This document shows positions 36,187-45,520 of a stretch of 64,000 bases of DNA, in pieces. The notes under the pieces were generated by a model, which was not told the DNA's origin, searched no databases, and was given only the letters and a program-made list of their open reading frames with translations. Positions within the stretch are counted from its first letter, which is position 1. Each line of letters opens with the position of its first letter. The translations under genes and the position numbers were made by a program. Source of the DNA: Kitasatospora sp. SolWspMP-SS2h (GTDB lineage Bacteria; Actinomycetota; Actinomycetes; Streptomycetales; Streptomycetaceae); the NCBI RefSeq assembly GCF_003259315.1, contig NZ_QLLT01000026.1, positions 1-64,000 on the forward strand, read 5' to 3'.

Positions 36187-37140
36187 ATGTACGGCCAGGG
36201 GCAGGGACCGCAGCAGTATCCGCAGGGGCAGCCGCAGCAGCCGTACGGCGCTCCCCCTCCGCAGCCCGGCTACGGCCAGCCGCCGGCCTACGGCGCCCCC
36301 CAGCCGCCCGCGTACGGCGAGCCCCAACCGCCCGCGTACGGCGCGCCCCAGCAGCAGCCCCCCGGCTACGGCTACCCGCAGCAGCCCCCGGCCCCGCAGC
36401 CCGGCTACGGCCAGCCGCCGCAGCCCCCGCAGCAGTGGGGCGCGCCCCAGCAGCAGCCCGGCTACGGCGGGTACCCGCCGCCGCCCGCGCCGGCCAGGAA
36501 GGGCCGGGGCGGGATCATCGCGCTGGTGGTCGTGCTCGGCGTGGCCGTGGTCGGCGGCGGCCTGTGGTGGGGGCTGAAGGGCGGCTCCGGCTCGGACACC
36601 GCGGGCAAGTACAAGCTCGTGGTGCAGGACAGCGTGGCGGGCTACACCAAGAAGTCGTCCAACGAGAAGGGCGAGTTGAAGGGCCTGGAGGCCGTCGGCA
36701 CCTTCGAGGGCTCGCTCAGCGTGACCTACCAGAAGAACACCACCGACCTGGCCAGCTTCGGCGGCAGCTGGGGCACCGTCAAGGACCCGGACAAGGCGAT
36801 CGACGTCCTGGTCGCCAAGCTGGACGAGGCGATGAACAGCTCGGACGACTCCGGCGGCTCGACGGACGGCGGCAAGGCGGTCTGGAAGCAGAAGCTGTCC
36901 GACGTCGACGCCAAGGACCCGAAGGACTCCGGCAGCCGGCTGCGCTGCGGCACCATCGGCGCCGAGGGCGGCACCTCCGCCGCCGCCGCCCCGAGCGTGC
37001 CGGTGTGCGTGTTCGCCACCCACTCCACGATCGGCTCGGTGACGACCAACAGCCTCGACCCCAAGGGCAAGCAGCTGACCGTCGACCAGGTCGCCGCGCT
37101 GGCCCGCCAGCTCCGGGACGCCTCCACCGTCGCCAAGTAG
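36187..37140 (+). CDS. Pro/Gln/Tyr-rich single-pass membrane protein (paralogue 1)
   Basis: 317 residues. Residues 1-103 are a low-complexity cytoplasmic tail of PQQPYGAPP/GYGQPPAYGAP type repeats. One membrane helix follows (GGIIALVVVLGVAVVGGGLWWGL), then an outside domain with TAGKYKLVVQDSVAGYTKK at its start and two Cys (RLRCGTIG, VPVCVFAT). It ends VAALARQLRDASTVAK. It shares layout, the GKYK motif and the C-terminal pattern with the next gene, so the two are tandem paralogues. The function is unknown; it resembles Streptomyces proteins annotated only as membrane proteins. ATG at 36187, with GGGGGAG ten bases upstream. Confidence 0.85.
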   Translation: MYGQGQGPQQYPQGQPQQPYGAPPPQPGYGQPPAYGAPQPPAYGEPQPPAYGAPQQQPPGYGYPQQPPAPQPGYGQPPQPPQQWGAPQQQPGYGGYPPPPAPARKGRGGIIALVVVLGVAVVGGGLWWGLKGGSGSDTAGKYKLVVQDSVAGYTKKSSNEKGELKGLEAVGTFEGSLSVTYQKNTTDLASFGGSWGTVKDPDKAIDVLVAKLDEAMNSSDDSGGSTDGGKAVWKQKLSDVDAKDPKDSGSRLRCGTIGAEGGTSAAAAPSVPVCVFATHSTIGSVTTNSLDPKGKQLTVDQVAALARQLRDASTVAK

Positions 37141-37188
37141 CACCCGACCCCGCCAGCACCACCTCCCCGCGTGAACGGAGCCCCAGCC

Positions 37189-37986
37189 GTGTCCGACCAC
37201 CAGTTCGGCCCGCCGCAGCCCGGCTTCGGGCCGCCGCAGCCCCCCGGCGCCCCGATACCCCCGCAGGGCGCGCCCGCCCCGCAGCCCGGATACGGCCACC
37301 CCGGTCAGCAGCCGCCGCAGCAGCAGTCCTGGGGCGGCGCCCCGCTGCCGCAGCAGGGCTACCCGGCCGGCGCCCCCGGCGGCTACCCGGCCCCGCCGAA
37401 GAAGTCCCGCAAGGGCCTGTGGGTCACGCTGTCCATCGTGTCCGCGGTGATCCTGGCCGGCGCCGGCGTGGTCGGCTACCTCGCCTACGACACCGTCTCG
37501 AAGTCCGGCAAGTACAAGGTCGTCATGCCCCCGACCTTCCAGGGCATGAGCAGCGAGGCCGGCGCGGACACCGCCCAGCAGATGGCCGAGCAGATGAAGC
37601 AGGACTCGGCCTCCGACCCCGACTCGCTCCAGCCGGACGAGACGGTCGCCGCCGTCTACGGCTCGGAGGACGGCAGCCGGGTGCTGATCGCGGCCGGCGG
37701 CTACGGCAAGGTGACCCGGCCGTCCTACCAGGTCGACCAGCAGTTCAAGGACATGGAGAAGGAGGGTGACACCGTCACCCAGAAGAAGTCGGTGGACGCC
37801 GGTCCGCTCGGCGGCTCGATGTCCTGCGGCCTCGTCACCAGCGGCGACACCCCCGACCTGGCGGTCTGCGTCTGGGCCGACTACTCCGCCGTGGTGCTGG
37901 TGATGGAGAAGGCCGACGGTGTCGACCTCGACAAGGTCGCCGCCGACACCCGCGAGCTGCGCCAGGTCTCCGAGGTCGCCAAGTAG
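37189..37986 (+). CDS. Pro/Gln-rich single-pass membrane protein (paralogue 2)
   Basis: 265 residues from the GTG at 37189 (GGAGCC eight bases upstream); an earlier GTG at 37171 is possible. A Pro/Gln/Gly tail of about 70 residues is followed by a basic KKSRKG anchor and a helix (LWVTLSIVSAVILAGAGVVGYLAY), then an outside domain starting SKSGKYKVVMPPTFQG. Two Cys lie at SMSCGLV and LAVCVWADYSAVVLV. It ends VAADTRELRQVSEVAK, matching the neighbour's ending. It is 48 bases after paralogue 1 and surely in the same operon. Confidence 0.85.
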   Translation: MSDHQFGPPQPGFGPPQPPGAPIPPQGAPAPQPGYGHPGQQPPQQQSWGGAPLPQQGYPAGAPGGYPAPPKKSRKGLWVTLSIVSAVILAGAGVVGYLAYDTVSKSGKYKVVMPPTFQGMSSEAGADTAQQMAEQMKQDSASDPDSLQPDETVAAVYGSEDGSRVLIAAGGYGKVTRPSYQVDQQFKDMEKEGDTVTQKKSVDAGPLGGSMSCGLVTSGDTPDLAVCVWADYSAVVLVMEKADGVDLDKVAADTRELRQVSEVAK

Positions 37987-38057
37987 CCCTCCGGGCCCCG
38001 GAAGCGGACCTCCGGGCCGACCAACGGCCCCGCGCCGCAAGACGCTCGGACGAACGA

Positions 38058-38101
38058 ACGGAAGGGCCCCGCACCGGTGAACCGGTGCGGGGCCCTTCCG
38101 T
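38058..38101. terminator. Bidirectional terminator between convergent genes
   Basis: A perfect 21-bp stem, ACGGAAGGGCCCCGCACCGG plus one more pair, closes on a 2-base loop (effectively 4). It lies midway between the paralogue-2 stop and the clpX stop, so it can serve both. Confidence 0.88.
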
Positions 38102-38128
38102 GTCGGGCCGGGCGGCGAAGCGCCGGAC

Positions 38129-39415
<1,287 letters not shown>

Positions 39416-39642
39416 GAGGTGCTTCCCCTTCGCCAGGGGCCCCGCGGGGGTCGGGGCCTGGTGCTGTGAGACCGGCTGCGCCGTCGGCGGTCGGTCTGGT
39501 ATCCGACGGTACTCTGCCGAGCCGTCGTTTCCGCCGACTTCGACCGGTCTGCCCTACGCCCTGGGCGAATTGATACCGAACAGATGCCGTCGCGGGCACG
39601 TGTCCCGACTGCCATTGTGCGGGACGGACGCCAGGACCGGAA

Positions 39643-39687
39643 CGCCCCGGGGCGGGGCGTACGTCACGTACGCACCGCCCCGGGGCG
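39643..39687 (-). terminator. Large hairpin after clpP2
   Basis: Arms CGCCCCGGGGCGG and CCGCCCCGGGGCG (13 bp) enclose a second perfect stem GCGTACGT/ACGTACGC. It begins six bases past the clpP2 stop. The stacked stems make it one of the strongest structures in the window. Confidence 0.82.
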
Positions 39688-39693
39688 GGAAGG

Positions 39694-40356
39694 TCAGTCG
39701 GTGTACGAGTTCTTCCGGGTCGAGACGATCTGGTCGATCAGCCCGTACTCCAGCGACTCCTCGGCGGTGAGGATCTTGTCGCGCTCGATGTCCTCGCGGA
39801 CCTGCTCGACGTCCTTGCTGGAGTGCTTGGCCAGCATGGTCTCCAGCTGCTCGCGCATCCGGAAGATCTCCTTGGCCTGGATCTCCAGGTCGGACACCTG
39901 GCCGCGCCCGGTCTCGGTGTACGGCTGGTGGATCAGGATGCGGGCGTTCGGCAGGGCGAGGCGCTTGCCGGGGGTGCCGGCGGCCAGGATCACCGCGGCG
40001 GCCGAGGCCGCCTGGCCCATGCAGACCGTCTGGATGTCCGGCTTCACGAACTGCATGGTGTCGTAGATCGCGGTCAGCGCGGTGAACGAGCCGCCGGGCG
40101 AGTTGATGTAGAGCGAGATGTCCCGGTCCGGGTCCATCGACTCCAGGCAGATCAGCTGCGCCATGATGTCGTTCGCCGAGACGTCGTCCACCTGCGAGCC
40201 GAGGAAGATGATGCGCTCCTCGAACAGCTTGGCGTACGGGTCGTACTCGCGGATGCCCTGCGAGGTGCGCTCGACGAACCGCGGGACGATGTAGCGGCCC
40301 TCGGCGCGCATGTCCTCCAGGCGGGCCTTGGCACCGGACAGGCTGGGGATGTTCAT
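39694..40356 (-). CDS. clpP2: ATP-dependent Clp protease proteolytic subunit (ClpP2)
   Basis: 220 residues. Catalytic Ser in VCMGQAASAAAVIL, His in ARILIHQPY, Asp in the DIERDKILTAEE region. An extended N-terminus (MNIPSLSGAKARLEDMRAEG) is typical of the actinobacterial ClpP2. ATG at 40356 with GGAGG ten bases upstream. It lies 44 bases after clpP1; the two subunits form a mixed tetradecamer. Confidence 0.97.
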   Translation of the reverse strand: MNIPSLSGAKARLEDMRAEGRYIVPRFVERTSQGIREYDPYAKLFEERIIFLGSQVDDVSANDIMAQLICLESMDPDRDISLYINSPGGSFTALTAIYDTMQFVKPDIQTVCMGQAASAAAVILAAGTPGKRLALPNARILIHQPYTETGRGQVSDLEIQAKEIFRMREQLETMLAKHSSKDVEQVREDIERDKILTAEESLEYGLIDQIVSTRKNSYTD

Positions 40357-40400
40357 GGTTTCTGGTCCTCCGAAGCGTGCGGTCAGGGTTCCGATGCCGG

Positions 40401-41051
40401 TCAGCCGGCCAGGCCGGCGCCGGTGCCGCCGCCGCCCGGGACGTCCGCGGCGCTGTGCATGATCTCGTCGATCAGGCCGTACGCCTTGGCCTCCTCCGGC
40501 GTGAACCAGCGGTCGCGGTCGGAGTCCAGGGTGATCTGCTCGAAGGACTGGCCGCTGTGGAAGGCGATCAGCTCCGACATCCGCTTCTTGGTGCGCAGCA
40601 GCTGCTCGGCCTGGATCCGGATGTCGGTGGCGGAGCCGCCGAGGCCCGCGGAGGGCTGGTGCATCAGGATGTTGGCGTTCGGCAGCGAGAAGCGCTTGCC
40701 CTTGGCGCCCGCGGTCAGCAGGAACTGGCCCATCGACGCCGCCATGCCCATCGCGATGGTGACCACGTCGTTCTTGATGTACTGCATGGTGTCGTAGATC
40801 GCCATGCCGGCCGAGATGGATCCACCCGGGGAGTTGATGTAGAGGTAGATGTCCTTCTCGGGGTCCGCCGCGAGCAGCAGCAGCTGGGCGGTGATCTTGT
40901 TGGCGATGTCGTCGTCGACCTGCTGGCCGAGGAAGATGATGCGCTCGTTGAGCAGCCGGTTGTAGACCTGGTCGCCCAGGCCGCCACCCACGTCGCCGCC
41001 GGCGGCGTGCGGTGCCATCGGGCCAGGCATCTGCATCTGCGGGAACGTCAC
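40401..41051 (-). CDS. clpP1: ATP-dependent Clp protease proteolytic subunit (ClpP1)
   Basis: 216 residues. Catalytic Ser in AMGMAASMGQFLL, His in ANILMHQPSAG, Asp in ITLDSDRDRWFTPEEA. GTG start at 41051. First gene of clpP1-clpP2; the promoter region 41052-41200 carries a ClgR-type box, so it is probably activated by ClgR. The C-terminus is a Gly-rich tail (GGGGTGAGLAG). Confidence 0.97.
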   Translation of the reverse strand: MTFPQMQMPGPMAPHAAGGDVGGGLGDQVYNRLLNERIIFLGQQVDDDIANKITAQLLLLAADPEKDIYLYINSPGGSISAGMAIYDTMQYIKNDVVTIAMGMAASMGQFLLTAGAKGKRFSLPNANILMHQPSAGLGGSATDIRIQAEQLLRTKKRMSELIAFHSGQSFEQITLDSDRDRWFTPEEAKAYGLIDEIMHSAADVPGGGGTGAGLAG

Positions 41052-41140
41052 TTAGCCACCTGCTCAGTCGATCTGCGTGTGTGTCGCTGTCCACCGACCC
41101 TAACGCGCAGGCCCCGCCGCTGAATCCCCCACGCAGAACT

Positions 41141-41154
41141 GTTCGCTGTGAGCG
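41141..41154. promoter_or_regulatory. ClgR-type operator before clpP1
   Basis: GTTCGCTGTGAGCG fits the published Streptomyces ClgR motif GTTCGC-N5-GCG exactly. It lies about 90 bases upstream of the clpP1 start, a usual activator position. Confidence 0.7.
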
Positions 41155-41203
41155 CAGGGTGAGCAGGCCGAACGCGTCCGGGACGGCCCGGGAACGCGCG
41201 AAC

Positions 41204-41233
41204 GGGCCCGGACACCCTGCGGTGTCCGGGCCC
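41204..41233 (-). terminator. Terminator after tig
   Basis: A perfect 13-bp stem GGGCCCGGACACC/GGTGTCCGGGCCC with loop CTGC lies 47 bases past the trigger-factor stop. Confidence 0.8.
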
Positions 41234-41280
41234 TTTCCCGGTGCTTCGACGCCCCGTCGGCGGTCCGACGGTCAGGAGGC

Positions 41281-42669
41281 TCAGGCCTCGGCGGACTCCT
41301 CGGAGGTCTCCGCGGCGGCCTCGGCGGCCTCGGTGGTCTCCTCCTCGTCGTCCTCGAAGGAGACGGTCTCGCCGTTGGTGTCGGTCACCTTGGCGGCCTC
41401 GACCACCAGGGCCAGCGCCTTGCCGCGGGCGACCTCGCCGACCAGCAGCTGCACCTGGCCGCCCTGGACGACCTGCTGGGCGAACTGGTCCGGGGTGAGG
41501 CCGGAGCCGGCGGCGCGGCGGATGAGGTGCTCGGTGAGCTCCTCCTGGTTGACGCCCAGCTCCTCGTTCTTGACGATCTGGTCCAGCACGAACTGGGTCT
41601 TGATGCCCTTCTTCGCCTGCTCCTCGGTCTCCTTCTCGTAGTCCTCGCGGGACTTGTCCTGGGAGGCGAGGTAGGTGTCGAGGGTCAGGCCCATCGGCTC
41701 CAGCTGGTGGTGCTCCAGGTTGTGCTTGCGGGTGCCGATCTCGTCCGCGAGCAGCTTCTCCGGGTAGTCCATCTCGACCCGCGAGAGCAGCTCGTCGAGG
41801 ACCTTCTCCTGGGCCTGGGTGGCCTGGTCGAACTCCTTCATCCGCTCAAGGCGCTTGACGGAGTCGGCGCGGAGCTCCTCGAGGGTGTCGAACTCGCTCG
41901 CCAGCTGCGCGAACTCGTCGTCCAGGGCCGGGAGCTCCTTCTCCTGGACGGCGGTCACGGTGACGGTGACCTCGGAGTCCTTGCCCACCTGGGTGCCGCC
42001 CTTGAGGGTGGTGGTGAAGGTCTTGGACTCACCGGCGGACAGGCCGATCACGGCCTCGTCGATGCCGTCCAGCAGGCGGCCGGAGCCGATCTCGTAGCTC
42101 ACGCCGGTGGCGGTGCCGTCCTCCGGCACCTCACCGTCGACCTTGGCCTCCAGGTCGACCACCACGATGTCGTTCTCGCCGGCGGCGCGCTCGACGTCCT
42201 TGACGGAGGCGAAGCGCTCGCGCAGCTGCTCCAGCGACTTCTCGACGTCCTCGTCGCCGACCTCGATCGGGTCGACCACGACGGCGATCTCGGAGAACTC
42301 GGGCAGGGTGACCTCGGGGCGCACGTCGACCTCGGCGGTGAACTTGAGGTCCCCGCCGTCCGCCAGGTTCTCGACACCCTCGATCTCGGTGATGTCGGGC
42401 TGGCCCAGGACGTCGATCTGGCCCTCGTCGACGGCCTGCGTGTAGAAGCGCGGAAGCGCGTCGTTGACGGCCTCCTCCAGCACCGCGCCACGACCGAAGC
42501 GCTGGTCGATCACCTTGTTCGGGATCTTGCCCTTGCGGAAGCCCGGAACGGTGACCTGCTGGTTGATCTTCTTGTACGCCGCGTCGAGGCTGGGCTTGAG
42601 CTCCTCGAAGGGCACCTCGACGGTGAGTCGAACCCGGGTGGGGTTCAGAGTCTCGACGGCGCTCTTCAC
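41281..42669 (-). CDS. tig: Trigger factor (ribosome-associated chaperone and prolyl isomerase)
   Basis: 462 residues. The ribosome-binding domain carries VPGFRKGKIPNKVIDQRFG (GFRxGxxP signature) near residue 45. The FKBP-type isomerase domain spans roughly 150-245 (ENDIVVVDLEAKVDGE). A long helical C-terminal domain ends in an acidic Glu/Ala tail (DDEEETTEAAEAAAE). GTG start at 42669 with AGGAG nine bases upstream. It binds nascent chains at the tunnel exit. It is upstream of the clp genes on the same strand, the common bacterial order tig-clpP-clpX. Confidence 0.97.
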   Translation of the reverse strand: MKSAVETLNPTRVRLTVEVPFEELKPSLDAAYKKINQQVTVPGFRKGKIPNKVIDQRFGRGAVLEEAVNDALPRFYTQAVDEGQIDVLGQPDITEIEGVENLADGGDLKFTAEVDVRPEVTLPEFSEIAVVVDPIEVGDEDVEKSLEQLRERFASVKDVERAAGENDIVVVDLEAKVDGEVPEDGTATGVSYEIGSGRLLDGIDEAVIGLSAGESKTFTTTLKGGTQVGKDSEVTVTVTAVQEKELPALDDEFAQLASEFDTLEELRADSVKRLERMKEFDQATQAQEKVLDELLSRVEMDYPEKLLADEIGTRKHNLEHHQLEPMGLTLDTYLASQDKSREDYEKETEEQAKKGIKTQFVLDQIVKNEELGVNQEELTEHLIRRAAGSGLTPDQFAQQVVQGGQVQLLVGEVARGKALALVVEAAKVTDTNGETVSFEDDEEETTEAAEAAAETSEESAEA

Positions 42670-42909
42670 GGTTGGGTCTCCTAGGGGGCTTGCGGTCAGG
42701 GCGATAGGCGGTTGGGGCTGCATTGCTGTCCGTACTACCGCCAGCGATCCATCCTACCGGTACCACGAAAGCGGCTGTGCCCGGCACCGGGGGCCGGGAG
42801 CCCGGGGGCCGGGAACCACGGCGGCGGAGCCACGGCGGCGGGGCGCGGCGACGACGGGGCCGCAACGACAACAGGGCCCCGCCCACCGACGAGACCCTGC
42901 CGCACACGG

Positions 42910-42983
42910 TCGGGGTGACCGGATTCGAACCGACGGCCTTCCGCTCCCAAAGCGGACGCGCTACCAACCTGCGCCACACCCCG
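42910..42983 (-). tRNA. tRNA-Pro (anticodon TGG)
   Basis: On the minus strand: acceptor CGGGGTG/CACCCCG with discriminator A, D-loop AGGTTGGTAG, anticodon stem CCGCT/AGCGG with loop TTTGGGA (anticodon TGG), and T-arm GGTTCGAATCC. 74 nt; CCA is not encoded (CCG follows). Confidence 0.96.
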
Positions 42984-43071
42984 TGGTGCCGAGCAGAAGA
43001 GTACACGTCGACCCGCCCCCGCCCGGGGCGATATCGACGAGCCGGGGACGAGCCGACAACGGGAAGGAGTG

Positions 43072-43100
43072 TGCAATCCACCGACCCGACCAGGTACGCT
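43072..43100 (+). promoter_or_regulatory. Possible tRNA-Gly promoter
   Basis: TGCAAT (43072-43077) and TACGCT (43095-43100) are spaced by 17 bases and would start transcription about 37 bases before the tRNA. The -35 is a weak match. Confidence 0.4.
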
Positions 43101-43143
43101 GGGCCAGTCCTCACCACCGCACGGTGGCGGAGGGCGCTTCCCT

Positions 43144-43217
43144 GCGGGTGTAGCTCAATGGTAGAGCCCCAGTCTTCCAAACTGGTCACGCGAGTTCGAT
43201 TCTCGTCACCCGCTCCA
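43144..43217 (+). tRNA. tRNA-Gly (anticodon TCC)
   Basis: Acceptor GCGGGTG/CACCCGC, D-loop AATGGTA, anticodon stem CCAGT/ACTGG with loop CTTCCAA (anticodon TCC), and T-arm GAGTTCGATTCTC. The 3' CCA is encoded, unlike the Ala and Pro tRNAs in this window. Confidence 0.97.
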
Positions 43218-43224
43218 CGAGGCC

Positions 43225-43257
43225 GACGGCCCCGACCGCCCAGCGGTCGGGGCCGTC
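43225..43257 (+). terminator. Terminator after tRNA-Gly
   Basis: A perfect 15-bp stem GACGGCCCCGACCGC/GCGGTCGGGGCCGTC with loop CCA starts eight bases past the tRNA. Confidence 0.85.
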
Positions 43258-43374
43258 GCCGTTCCCGCTCCGGCGCAGCGGCCCCGCCCTCCGGCCGCCC
43301 CCTCCCGCCCCGCGGACGGCCCGGAGGCCCCGCGCGGTGGGTCGCGCGGGGCCTCCGGGGGGTGGTGCCGGGGA

Positions 43375-44403
43375 TCAGACGTTGACGCCGTGGGCCGCCA
43401 GGTAGGCGACCGGGTCGATGTCGGAGCCGTAGTCCGGGGTGGTGCGGATCTCGAAGTGCAGGTGCGGGCCGGTGACGTTGCCGGTGGCGCCGGACAGGCC
43501 GATCTGCTGCCCCGCCGTCACGGACTGGCCGGCCGAGACGGAGATCGAGGAGAGGTGCGCGTACTGGGCGTACTTGCCGTCGGCGAGCTTGATGACGACC
43601 TGGTTGCCGTAGGCGCCGCCGTTGCCGGCCGAGACCACGGTGCCGCCGGCGATCGCCTTCAGGCTGGTGCCGGTGGAGACCGGGAAGTCGATGCCGGTGT
43701 GGTAGCCGCTGGACCAGCTGGAGCCCGCCACCTTGTAGCCGGTGGTGACGCTGCCCGGCGCGGGGGCGACGTAGCCGGAGGAGGAGCTCGCGGCGGAGCC
43801 GGCGCTGCTCGAACCGGTGGAGGCGGTGGCGGTCGACGACTTCGCCGAGGACGACTTCTCGACCTTGGCCTCCGTCTTGGCCTCGGTCTTGGCCTCGGCC
43901 TTGGCGGGAGCCGGGGTCGCGGCCTTCGCCTCGGCCGGGGCCTCGGTCTTGGCCGGGGTCTTCGGGGCGGCGGCGGTGGCCGCGGCGTCCGAGGAGGTGG
44001 CGGCCGAAGTCGCCGGGGCGGCCTGGCCGTTGACGCTCAGCTGCTGGCCGGGGTAGATCAGGTTCGGGTTGCCGCCGATGACCGAGCGGTTGTCCTGGTA
44101 GAGCTTCTCCCAGCCGCCGTCCACGTTCTTCGCGGTGGCGATCTTCGAGAGGGTGTCGCCGGCGGCGACCCTGTAGGTCTGCGCGGCGGCGTCACCGGCG
44201 GGGTGGCCGGTGGTGTCGGCGACGGGGGTGGCGTCGACCGAGACGTTGGCCCACTGGCGGCCGCCGTCCTGGTGGTCGGCGGTGCCGTGCGCGGAGGCGG
44301 CGGAGACCGGGAGGCCGACCGCGGCACCCACCACGCCGGCGGCGATGGCGATGCGGGCGATGGTGGTCAGGCGCGGCTTGCGGTGCTTGCCCTGGACGGA
44401 CAT
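43375..44403 (-). CDS. Secreted LysM/M23 peptidoglycan endopeptidase
   Basis: 342 residues. Signal peptide (IARIAIAAGVVGAAVGLPVSAASA-HG). LysM domain near residues 75-123 (TYRVAAGDTLSKIATAKN to IYPGQQLSVNG). An Ala/Lys/Glu/Ser-rich linker covers about 124-215. M23 domain with zinc residues in GYHTGIDFPV and GPHLHFEIRT. It should cut peptide cross-bridges of the wall. The ATG follows a c-di-AMP riboswitch whose 3' end merges with the ribosome-binding region (GGAGAGGAAC), so expression is probably tied to c-di-AMP, as for other Streptomyces wall hydrolases. Confidence 0.95.
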   Translation of the reverse strand: MSVQGKHRKPRLTTIARIAIAAGVVGAAVGLPVSAASAHGTADHQDGGRQWANVSVDATPVADTTGHPAGDAAAQTYRVAAGDTLSKIATAKNVDGGWEKLYQDNRSVIGGNPNLIYPGQQLSVNGQAAPATSAATSSDAAATAAAPKTPAKTEAPAEAKAATPAPAKAEAKTEAKTEAKVEKSSSAKSSTATASTGSSSAGSAASSSSGYVAPAPGSVTTGYKVAGSSWSSGYHTGIDFPVSTGTSLKAIAGGTVVSAGNGGAYGNQVVIKLADGKYAQYAHLSSISVSAGQSVTAGQQIGLSGATGNVTGPHLHFEIRTTPDYGSDIDPVAYLAAHGVNV

Positions 44404-44411
44404 GAAGCTGT

Positions 44412-44580
44412 TCCTCTCCGACGCCTACGAGGTGAGCTGTCGGGTTCGGGCGAGAGTTGCCCGGCCGCGTCTCCGCGGCTTCACCCCGAGCCGTCCCGTG
44501 CGTTCCGGGCCCGGCGTCCTACCTGTGGTTCCCCCGCTCCTGCCGTGGCGTGGTGTCTGGTCGGCACCGAACGGCGGCAG
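44412..44580 (-). promoter_or_regulatory. Cyclic-di-AMP riboswitch (ydaO-yuaA type)
   Basis: Read on the minus strand, the region has the conserved order of this class. GGGGGAACCACAGG comes first. TCGGGGTGAAGCCG follows (44491-44478). Then comes a variable GC stem, and the highly conserved 3' block CCCGAACCCGACAGCTCACC with CTCGTAGGC (44450-44423). It leads straight into the M23 hydrolase start about 20 bases later. In Streptomyces this class switches off wall hydrolase genes when c-di-AMP is bound. The exact 5' edge is approximate. Confidence 0.9.
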
Positions 44581-44931
44581 GACTAGGCGTTCCGCTCGGT
44601 GGCCAGCCCGGCCGATGTCCGGGCTGCGGAGGAAGCAAAACCCACGGCTCGCGGAGCTGGCAAGCGCCGAAGAGCCCCGTTCCCGTGATCGGGAGGGGGC
44701 TGACGGTACGCCAGGTCACGCTCCGCCGACGACGGGCTGCGGTGCGCGTACGGGATCATGACGGTGCGCCCACGAACCGCACACAGCGGGCGACGTCGGC
44801 CACTGTGTGCACCTGGGCGCTGACCTGGCGTGACGGGTCGGGTGAGCCTGGTCACCCGCGGGCAGCGGTGCGGTCCGGAACGGGGGTGCTCCCGCCCGCC
44901 GGAACGTGCTCCCCGGAGCCGGGCGGGGTGG
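44581..44931 (-). other. Gap upstream of the riboswitch
   Basis: 351 bases between the riboswitch and the 64-aa gene. It must contain the promoter for the riboswitch transcript. I see no convincing gene; inverted GC-rich segments around 44600-44640 may form a hairpin, and nothing else is clear. Confidence 0.4.
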
Positions 44932-45126
44932 TCAGCCCGCGATGCCGGAGATGGCCTTGGAGATCGAGTTGAGGAACTGCTGGATCGGCCCGGCCATGGT
45001 CGACTGGCTCAGCATGAATCCGAACAGCGCGGCGACGATGGCGTGTCCGCCCTTCAGCTGCTTGTTGCGGATGAAGATGAAGACGATGACGCCGAACAGG
45101 ACAAGGGCGGAGACGGAGAAGGCCAC
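44932..45126 (-). CDS. Small hydrophobic membrane protein (64 aa)
   Basis: GTG start at 45126. MAFSVSALVLFGVIVFIFIR forms a helix, followed by a basic turn NKQLKGG, then a second hydrophobic region HAIVAALFGFMLSQSTMAG and an amphipathic end IQQFLNSISKAISGIAG. Similar two-helix proteins of about 65 residues are widespread in Streptomyces. The role is unknown; a holin-like or scaffold role is only a thought from size and topology. Confidence 0.72.
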   Translation of the reverse strand: MAFSVSALVLFGVIVFIFIRNKQLKGGHAIVAALFGFMLSQSTMAGPIQQFLNSISKAISGIAG

Positions 45127-45520
45127 CGGGACTCACTTCCTCGATTCATGGCGGGGGTTCAGGTCGGAACCGGCGACGGCTCCAGGCGGAAACCGGCCCC
45201 TACCCCCCGTGTCCCCACCACTCCATCCGGACTCAGTGTGGTCGCTCGTGCGGACTGCGTAAAGGACTTGCCCCGTCACCGGTGGCCCCAACCCGGGTGG
45301 TGGGACTGATTTCCGCCGACCGCGACGATAGCGGACGGGTCCTGACGGGGCGTCGGCGGGAGGCGGTTCGCGGCGGCCGCCGCGGCAAACCGGCAGGCAG
45401 GCCGGGTCGGTGCCCACCGGTCGGGTATGCCAGGGGAATTGGCCGAAGATCAACGTCGGGGTTTGACACTCCGTGGGCGCTCCGTGCCCGCCGCGTCCGC
45501 CGCGTCCGCGCCCGGCGGGG
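45127..45520. other. Gap between the 64-aa gene and the SpoIIE-type phosphatase gene
   Basis: 394 bases without a convincing coding region. It should hold the promoter of the 64-aa gene. A consensus-like TTGACA at about 45462 points in the plus direction, into the antisense of the phosphatase gene, with no clear -10. I see no defined regulatory motif. Confidence 0.35.

Noticed and set aside
33385..38040. valS extended upstream by hundreds of codons
   Set aside because: The extra N-terminal part is the antisense of the two Pro/Gln-rich genes; the valS homology begins at the VTDTTNQ region.
45233..45469. Small minus-strand protein of 78 residues in the 45.1-45.5 kb gap
   Set aside because: Composition is Arg/Pro-rich, with no ribosome-binding site and no recognisable pattern; probably chance.
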